A stretch of 64,000 bases of DNA from Magnaporthiopsis rhizophila (taxonomy: Eukaryota; Ascomycota; Sordariomycetes; Magnaporthales; Magnaporthaceae): positions 1 through 64,000 of the forward strand of contig PYSS01000118.1 of assembly GCA_003049465.1 (NCBI GenBank), written 5' to 3'. The translations under genes and the position numbers were made by a program. The notes under the pieces were generated by a model. That model was given only the letters and a program-made list of their open reading frames with translations. It was not told where the DNA came from and did not search any database. Below, piece after piece: positions 57,458 through 64,000 of the stretch; position 1 is the first letter of the stretch; each line of letters begins with the position of its first letter.

Positions 57458-58704
57458 TCAGTGTCGCCTGGGTCGTTTGGGAGGATTCTCGATTTCTTCG
57501 GTCGTGCCGTCTTCCTGTGTAACAACCGCGTGCTCTTCGAAGTGATACGGCAGCTTCTCGCCCGCACACTCAAGCCGGCGCTTGTGGTTCGAAAAGTGGG
57601 CTCTTGGGATGGGCAGACGCTGAAGGTTCGGCTGACTTGCATCGCCGATCAGTACAGCATTGTAAACATACTGCATGATGGAGGCGAAGGTCTGGACGCC
57701 GTCTGGCGTACACGCTCCCCTGCCGGGATACCACGCTTTGTAACACCGCCACTTGACCAGTCCGTTGGAATGCAGGAGACAAAACCATTGGGTCCTAAGA
57801 GGCAGATACAAGCATTGCCGTCACGAATTAGTATGTGGGAGCATTTTGTCTTAGATGCTTGCTGACGTGCGAGCTCTAGTGACCACTTACAGGAAATCCC
57901 GACAGCCGACTTGTGTGATACCCGGGCTCCCGTAGAAAGGGGGAGCATCGACGTAGCTGAACGGGAAAAGCCCCTCGGTTTTATCCACGGGAGGATCTGC
58001 GACGTCCAGAAAGTCCTTAATAGTGGCGCCGTCGGCTACCTCAAACCCTAGTGGGAGAAGAGAAAAGATGGGGTTAGACATGTAGAGCTTCAGAGTGGAG
58101 GACGAAAAGGTCTTGCGGTGGATGAGCCAGACTTACAAAAAGCTGCAGTAGCATTTATAGATGGCCCATCGTAGTGCACTGGCTTTGCGGCGAGATAGGT
58201 TCTCGGGCTGGGCATGCGGGCCACCTCGGGCGAGCAGCGGACTCCCACGGCCAGAACGGATTTCGACTTGACGGTCACCTCGACGGGCGCACCCTTTAAC
58301 TGGAGCCTGAGCACGGCATGGTTGTTGAACGGGTACCTCTTCTCACTGATGCCTTCTGCGAGCGTGACGGGTAGGCCTGGGTTGTGCCTAAGGAACTCGA
58401 CAATGCAGCTGTCACAGGGCCGCCGTTTTAGATCCTCAAACCCGTCGGTTTGGACGTAGATGGTCCCTGCCTCTGGGAAGGCGTACACGCTTTCCTGCTC
58501 GCTGTAGGCCTCACTGCGCGCTTGAGATCGCGTCCCGGTGAAGCCGTATTTGGTTCTGATTTTGGCTGCCGTGCTGTCGGAAATGGTGATGATGGAAGAA
58601 GAGCAGCTATCGGGCTCGGGGGTTGGTGCTTGGGTGACTGTGGTGGCATCGTTGTCGGCCTGCCGACACCGGCTTCGGGTTTCCATGATGTGTGCTTGCG
58701 ACAT
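57458..58704 (-). CDS. Uncharacterised protein, 353 aa
   Basis: Three exons, 58137-58704, 57891-58047 and 57458-57794, with phases that fit (GTAAGT donors, CTAG and CTTAG acceptors), give 353 aa. A second Met six residues later could be the true start. The N-terminus is Ser/Thr-rich. The middle has a repeated short-beta pattern (AVLRLQLKGAPVEVTVKSKSVLAVGVRC), and the segment EVADGATIKDFLDVADPPVDKT looks like a globular domain. The last exon ends in a basic tail (PPKRPRRH), a possible nuclear signal. I see no known motif, so no function is claimed. The exon structure is inferred from frame and splice consensus only. Confidence 0.65.
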
Positions 58705-59646
58705 GGTTTTGAAGGATCTCGATATGAAGTATTTGCTTGCTAGGGAGAGATAGGGCGTAGATGGCCATGTCCCGACATATTAGGACACCTCGACGATGGG
58801 AGACTGCTATGGGTCAATAGGCACAATAGCAGCACAATGGAGCGGCACAAAGAGCGTTGCGACATCTCAACGGCAGTTCTGGAGCAGCAAAGACGGAGCT
58901 CTGACTGCTACTATGAATAGATTATCAACAAACGGGCGCATCCGAACAATACCTCTTTCTCCACGAGGAAGTGATTCGGCCCCACACGCACACAACAGCA
59001 AGGGCCTGGCGCTTCGAGCCTCCAACCGCTCCCTCTGGACTCATCTGTTGAAAAAGACGTCAGTTATCTGGTGCCCAATAGTAACGTCACCAGCCCCGGC
59101 TGGATATTAAGGCAGCTGGCATATTCGGTAAGCATAGCCGCTGATACTCGATCCATATCAATGTTAAAAGGGGGTTAAAAAGGGTATGGTGCCAGTTGAT
59201 TATTTTGCCTAGTGACAGTTTTCGTTAGAAACCTCCGGAGGAGCGCGGTAGCAGAAACGAGTATCTGGTAGCCTTTCGCTTAATGCCAGAGCTTTAAGTG
59301 AGGTCGAAGTGATCGGTATCTGCCTTATAGGGTGAATCCTCTCGAGACGTCCCGATTTGGCATGCACACGGCCAAAGGGTTAGGGGTGAGGGGCTTGCTG
59401 CGTGGTGTTGGGTTGGTCAGGGCACGTGACCATCGGGTCGACCCGGCTCCCAAACGCAGGCCAATTGGCGGCCAATCAGGTGCGGCCAATTGGGAAAGGC
59501 CGGGAATCGTCGAGCCATGATTTCCAAGGCCCGATTGAAGCTCTCAAGTGTGACGGCTGGAGATACCTCAAAACACCGCAACCGCCCCCAAACCAGCCAC
59601 AACCAAAATAATAAGCCGTTGACCTCATCCCCGGCCGACTGCGAAA
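58705..59646. promoter_or_regulatory. Divergent promoter (orphan gene / QCR6)
   Basis: 942 bp between two divergent start codons. Contains several ATTGG/CCAAT boxes close to the QCR6 start (about 59420-59500), which could bind the HAP complex that drives respiratory genes. No open frame seen. Confidence 0.55.
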
Positions 59647-60573
59647 ATGGGCATCTGGGACGTATTTACCGATATGGCCGACGCGGTTAAGCCGTGGAGC
59701 GAAGCCGAGGCTGAGTCACCCGCCGCCGAGGAGAAGAAGCCCGAGGTAATAAAATCCACCCCCCGACTACGACATCATAGCGCTGCGGCGCGCGTAGCGA
59801 GCCCTCCCGGATGCACACACTACGATCCGAGGATAAGGGGGCTGTCGGCATTGCTTGGCTGCATGTGGCTAGAGGCCTGCAAACTCGTTGACTAACCCGA
59901 CTGTTTGCGCCGCTCCAGGAGACCACCAGCTCCAAGGCCGAACTCGCCAAGGCCGAACCCGCCAAGGAGGAAGACGAGGACAAGGAAGAGGAAGAGGAGG
60001 AGGATGAGGAGGAGGAGCCTGTTGACCCCAAGGAGCGTCTTGAGGAGGGTTAGTACACGATCTCCGAACCTCGGGCCCCGACCAGCAACACCCCACGAAG
60101 GCTGCGGGCGCATCGCCAGGCGTCGGACCAGGACACATGGGCTAGGACGGGCAGCATATTCCAGAGAGCCCCAATTTTGGGTCGACTATATGCTGAACGC
60201 CTTTGCCTCCGGCACGATGCTGGCTCTGGCTTCGGCTTTGGCTTTGGCGCTGACACAATTCACTTCCAACCAGAGTGCAAGGACTCCAAGGAGTGCTCTC
60301 CTGCCAAGCATCACTTTGACGAGTGTGTCGAGAGGGTCACCAACGGCTCTAACAGCGACTCGGAGGAGAAGGAGGACTGCGTCGAGGAGTGTAAGTGACG
60401 CCCATGCCTTGCTCTCCACCCGGGTGCTGGAGGAGGGGCCGCTGAAGCAGAGTGATGTTTCTCTGCTATGTTGTCCAGACTGTACTGACGTTACTACCAC
60501 CTACGCAGTCTTCCACCTTGCCCACTGCGCCACCCAGTGCGCTGCGCCGAAGCTGTGGTCTATCCTCAAATAA
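59647..60573 (+). CDS. QCR6: Cytochrome bc1 complex acidic hinge subunit (QCR6)
   Basis: Four exons, 59647-59745, 59919-60048, 60274-60390 and 60509-60573, give 136 aa. The N-terminal half is extremely acidic (long Glu/Asp run around residues 50-70), then the conserved hinge fold CKDSKECSPAKHHFDECVERV, shown here in part, and the C-terminus FFHLAHCATQCAAPKLW. These Cys pairs form the two disulfides of the hinge protein. The subunit sits on the intermembrane side of complex III and helps cytochrome c1 dock with cytochrome c. Exon 4 has a second, in-frame acceptor at 60478 that would insert ten residues. Family length and Cys pattern make the call firm. Confidence 0.92.
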
Positions 60574-62699
60574 ACCCATAAACCTGTGTGGTTGGGAGGG
60601 GTTACGGGCCAGGAACTAAACGGTTGCCCCGTCTCCCGGCCACACAGAGGCTATAAAAACGAAACGAAACAAGATCGGAGGATCAAGTAACGCCAGTACG
60701 ACGACATAGGTCTCCGACAACTCTCTGGTCAACTCTGTCTCGGCCAGTTGTGAGAGTCTGGAGAGCGGCTTGCCCCCTCTTGTTCTCTTGTGTACCATAG
60801 AAGAGCCAACTGCATCATCTCGAAAACACTAGACTTGGAAATCGGTCTCAGCTCGATGGTCACGATTGCCGTTGTGCGCCTTTCTGACGATGGATTGTGG
60901 AGAGAGATGTGCCTACTTTTGGAGAGTACACCTTGGCGCATTAGATCTGTCGCAAGCAACCACCATCTCTTGGCTGCCGCGAAGACGAGGTGGAGAGTCG
61001 TCCCGAACCCATCTCGTGTTCAAGGCAACATCTGGCCAGCATCTGGCATTCCTCCGGATCAAGAACGTGGCCATGTGACGGATGCTCTACATGCACGACA
61101 AAGATTCGTCTGTGTTCCGCGTTCCGCGATACTGACCCCTTTTTATTCTTCTATAGGCATCCTGGCGTCTGCCTCGGATGCTGAGTATGCTTCGCGGTTT
61201 TGCAAACCATACCAGCTAAACGTCCAGGCAGCCATGGTTATGTATTTCTTACCCCGCCACCCCGATCCAGTTCCGTCCCTGAAACACCGAGCTTGTGCTC
61301 GATAAGCCAACGTCACATGGTACCGCGATTGGAACGTGGACAGGGGGTGGAAGGAGGGGGGAGGTAAAGGGACCCAGGGGAGGGGTGATACAAATGTTGG
61401 GAAACGCTGTTTTTACGCATGTCTTGACTGGACTAGCCATACGCGGTACGCACCCGCGCTAAAATAACCACGAAGGGTTCAAACAGGTTTACATGCAAAG
61501 GAGGCTCCTTCCAAAGCCCTGCGCATCAGACCGATCCAGCCCGCCGAAACCCCAACGGACGGGAGGCCGGAACCCCGCGACGACTTGACCGCCCAATGCC
61601 CTGATACAAAGAAAGGGTTTCCTTGAACACGAGGTCCCAGTCTTGGGTTATGTTCCGTTTCATTGATACAAATTGGACAAGAAGGTCTTTGCTCGTGGGG
61701 CTCGATAAACGTGGTCGGCCGAGGAAAACAAAGACACCAGGGGATCAGGACTCAGAACCCGGCTAGCAGGGACCTCCCCGGACGCACGTCAACCCCAGGC
61801 GGGAAAAATGTGGATCTCGGCCAAGACCTCTTCGTGACCTTGGCGCCGACAAGGGCACACGCGTCGGGAGCCACTCCAGACAAGGGGGCGAAGAAAGCCG
61901 TACCGCGTATTTCAGTCGTCGGGCCGGGAAGTTCTACCGAGGAACTCCAGGTCGTGAAAAGCTGGGTATGGTATGCACAGCAGGGGCGCAGGGAATGCTT
62001 GGTGCTCAGCCGACGGCGCAGGTCTGTGGTCATTCGAGTGCGAGACCGGTCGGTTCCACATTCGACGGCAAGCAAGGGTCCTGTCGACGGCTTGATGCCA
62101 AAATGGCTGATTATTTGATAAATAGAGCCACATCCGGGCACCCCTCGGAGAAAAAAGCAAGAGGATGCGGTACAATTTCCCCGTCGTGGTTTCTCGGGCT
62201 CATTGTTTCCTTTTTCTTGTTTTTTGTTGATTGCTGTTGATTCTCAGTATCAATTGCCCATGTCGCTGCAGAAAGGAGCTGCTGCCAGGCTGAATTGATG
62301 GGAGTGGCAGGTTGAGCCGGTCGCCCTACGGATTAGCCTCGTTTTAAGTTGTCACCCTGTCCCTTCCAATCTTTAATTTGCTTTTGCCGCGCCAAGTCGA
62401 CCAACGCGCACCCTTGCATCCGACCATCTCGCAGCGAAGAATCGACGGGAACGGCCGCCGATCGGGGTTGTCGCTGTTGTTGTGCGGCGCATCAAGCATA
62501 CAAAGGAGCGCAGTCCAAAGTGAAGCAAGGCAGAGAGGCCATTGAGAGCAGCGCAACGAATCGCGCAGCAGTGCTGGGCCGTGGCACCTCCACCCCACGG
62601 ATCGGCAGCTTCCCAAATTTGCCCCCGTAACGCCCAGGCCGGGCAGCGATCGATCCGCAGGACAAGGCTGAGATCGGCGGCGCCGTCAAGGGCTTCTTT
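60574..62699. other. Intergenic, QCR6 3' flank and transporter promoter
   Basis: 2.1 kb without a supported gene. The last part, 62631-62699, is open in frame with the transporter and reads like protein, so an upstream exon may exist. Otherwise nothing was recognised. Confidence 0.5.
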
Positions 62700-64000
62700 A
62701 TGGGTAAAAAGGACAGCAAGGCGGCGGCTGGGACCGCCCCGGCCGACAACAACAACGGCGTCCCGGTCGACGACGACAGCAAGTGGAAGTACGAGCAGGT
62801 GGCGGACGTCAAGAAGAAGGACTCCAGCCCGGACGCGGTCGACGACACCATCGAGCTCGGCGAGCGCCGCGACGCCGACGATGGCGCGCCCGGCAAGCTG
62901 GGCGCCGACGCGCTGATCCACGAGTCGCGGCACCACGGCGAGGGCGGCGGGCCCGACGGCTCGACCGTGTTCTGGAAGGTCTACAAGCGGCGGTGGTTCG
63001 GCGTGCTGCAGCTGACGCTGCTCAACATCATCGTCAGCTGGGACTGGCTCACCTTCTCGCCCGTCCCGGGCCTCGCCGCCGCCTACTTTGGCAACTCGGA
63101 GACGTCCATCAACTGGCTCAGCACCGCCTTCCTGCTGGCCTTCCCCGTCGCCTCGCCCGCCGTCATCTACGTGCTGCACTGGGGTCCCAAGCCCTCCATC
63201 ATCGTCTCGGCCGTCCTGGTCCTGCTCGGCAACTGGCTGCGCTACGCCGGCGTGCGCGCGGGCGGCGACGGCTCCGGCAACTTTGGCCTCGTCATGTTCG
63301 GCCAGGTCGTCACGGGCCTGGCACAACCCTTTGTCCTCGCCGCCCCGACCAGGTACTCGGATCTGTGGTTCACCAACCGGGGGCGCGTCGCCGTGACTGC
63401 GCTCATGAGTCTCGCCAACCCCCTGGGTGCTGCCTTGGGCCAGCTCGTCATCCCGTTCATGGTCGCGGCGCCCGCCGACGTTCCTAATATGGTTCTATAT
63501 GTTTCCATACTCGTGAGTGATTCTATTTTTCTCTCCTGAATCATCTTTTTTATCGCCGTGTCACGCTCCTGCCCAGCTAACTCACCACCAACCCCTCAAG
63601 TCCTCCGTCTGCGCACTCCCCGCCTTCTTCATCCCTGCCGCTCCGCCGACGCCCGCGGCGCCGTCGGGCGAGACGCCCAAGGCCGACATCCTCGAGTCCC
63701 TGCGGCTCCTGCTCGTGTCGCCCGAGTTCTGGATGATCTTTATCCCTTTTTCCTTCTACGTCGGCTTCTTCAACTCCATCTCGAGCCTGCTCAACCAGGT
63801 CATGGTGCCGTACGGCTACTCCAACGACGAGGCCGGAATCGCGGGCGCCGTCCTGATCCTGGTCGGCCTCGTCGGGGCCGCCGTCATCTCACCCATCCTC
63901 GACCGCACCAAGGCCTTCATCCTGTCCATCAAGGTCCTCGTCCCCCTCGGTGCCCTGTGCTACCTCGTCTTCATCTGGATGCCCGAAACCCGCGAGGGAG
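62700..64000 (+). CDS. MFS transporter, FLVCR-like, partial (window end)
   Basis: Exons 62700-63512 and 63601 to beyond 64000, joined in phase 0 (intron 63513-63600, GTGAGT..CTCAAG). The first about 85 residues are a charged cytosolic tail; several hydrophobic segments follow (LTLLNIIVSWDWLTFSPV, AFLLAFPVASPAVIYVL, IIVSAVLVLLG, FGLVMFGQVVTGLAQPFVL, MSLANPLGAALGQLVIPF), then a central loop and SPEFWMIFIPFSFYVGFFNSI. The pattern LANPLGAALGQ and FWSIDWLT-like segments fit the FLVCR branch of the major facilitator superfamily, whose members export heme or carry choline/ethanolamine. Substrate is inference. ATG at 62700 is the first Met, but upstream codons from 62631 are open and protein-like. 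Confidence 0.82.

Overview
This window looks like nuclear DNA of a filamentous ascomycete (Pezizomycotina, most likely a Sordariomycete). Coding stretches are GC-rich with C/G third positions. Most introns are short with GT..AG ends. The gene set is typical of such fungi: SLN1-type hybrid histidine kinase, BOI-type SH3/SAM/PH protein, AA9 lytic polysaccharide monooxygenase, and Nup2-type nucleoporin with FG repeats and a Ran-binding domain. Intergenic DNA is long, CT-rich and full of A/T homopolymer runs of 15-43 nt. No rRNA, transposon, CRISPR array or convincing tRNA was seen.

Layout: 2126-3080 (-) bZIP factor; 3081-11213 an 8.1-kb gene-poor block; 11214-13115 (-) mitochondrial TPR protein, divergent from 13645-14319 (+) Dap1/MAPR heme protein; 15511-19167 (-) SLN1 osmosensor kinase; 23135-26744 (-) BOI-like polarity protein; 28970-29994 (+) dienoyl-CoA isomerase; 30413-30806 (-) TFB5; 31721-32329 (-) single-pass membrane protein with PPxY motifs; 34817-39000 (-) Nup2; 40061-40665 (-) SCP2 sterol carrier, divergent from 41662-42404 (+) SPF27; 43065-44336 (-) PKA regulatory subunit; 47405-49116 (+) CDC50/LEM3 flippase subunit; 51086-51977 (+) AA9 LPMO; 52472-55825 (-) coiled-coil protein; 56593-57105 (-) small TPR-like protein; 57458-58704 (-) orphan; 59647-60573 (+) QCR6; 62700-64000+ (+) FLVCR-like MFS transporter, cut by the window end.

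The genes are mainly housekeeping and signalling genes, not a biosynthetic cluster. Loose themes are osmo/cAMP signalling (SLN1, PKA-R), peroxisomal lipid handling (dienoyl-CoA isomerase, SCP2 ending in AKL), polarity and membrane asymmetry (BOI, CDC50), and transcription/splicing/nuclear transport (TFB5, SPF27, Nup2). Exon structures were worked out by hand from splice consensus, frame continuity and family conservation; there is no transcript evidence here.

The most interesting observations are: a coding-like frame that stays open for about 160 codons after the CDC50 stop, in the same frame; two in-frame alternative acceptors in QCR6 that would add 10 residues; a GC-AG intron with a 43-nt poly-A run in the isomerase gene; a His-rich tail on the bZIP factor; and a duplicated 26-mer around a single N between two poly-A runs, which is probably an assembly artefact. 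I found no clear undescribed multi-gene system.
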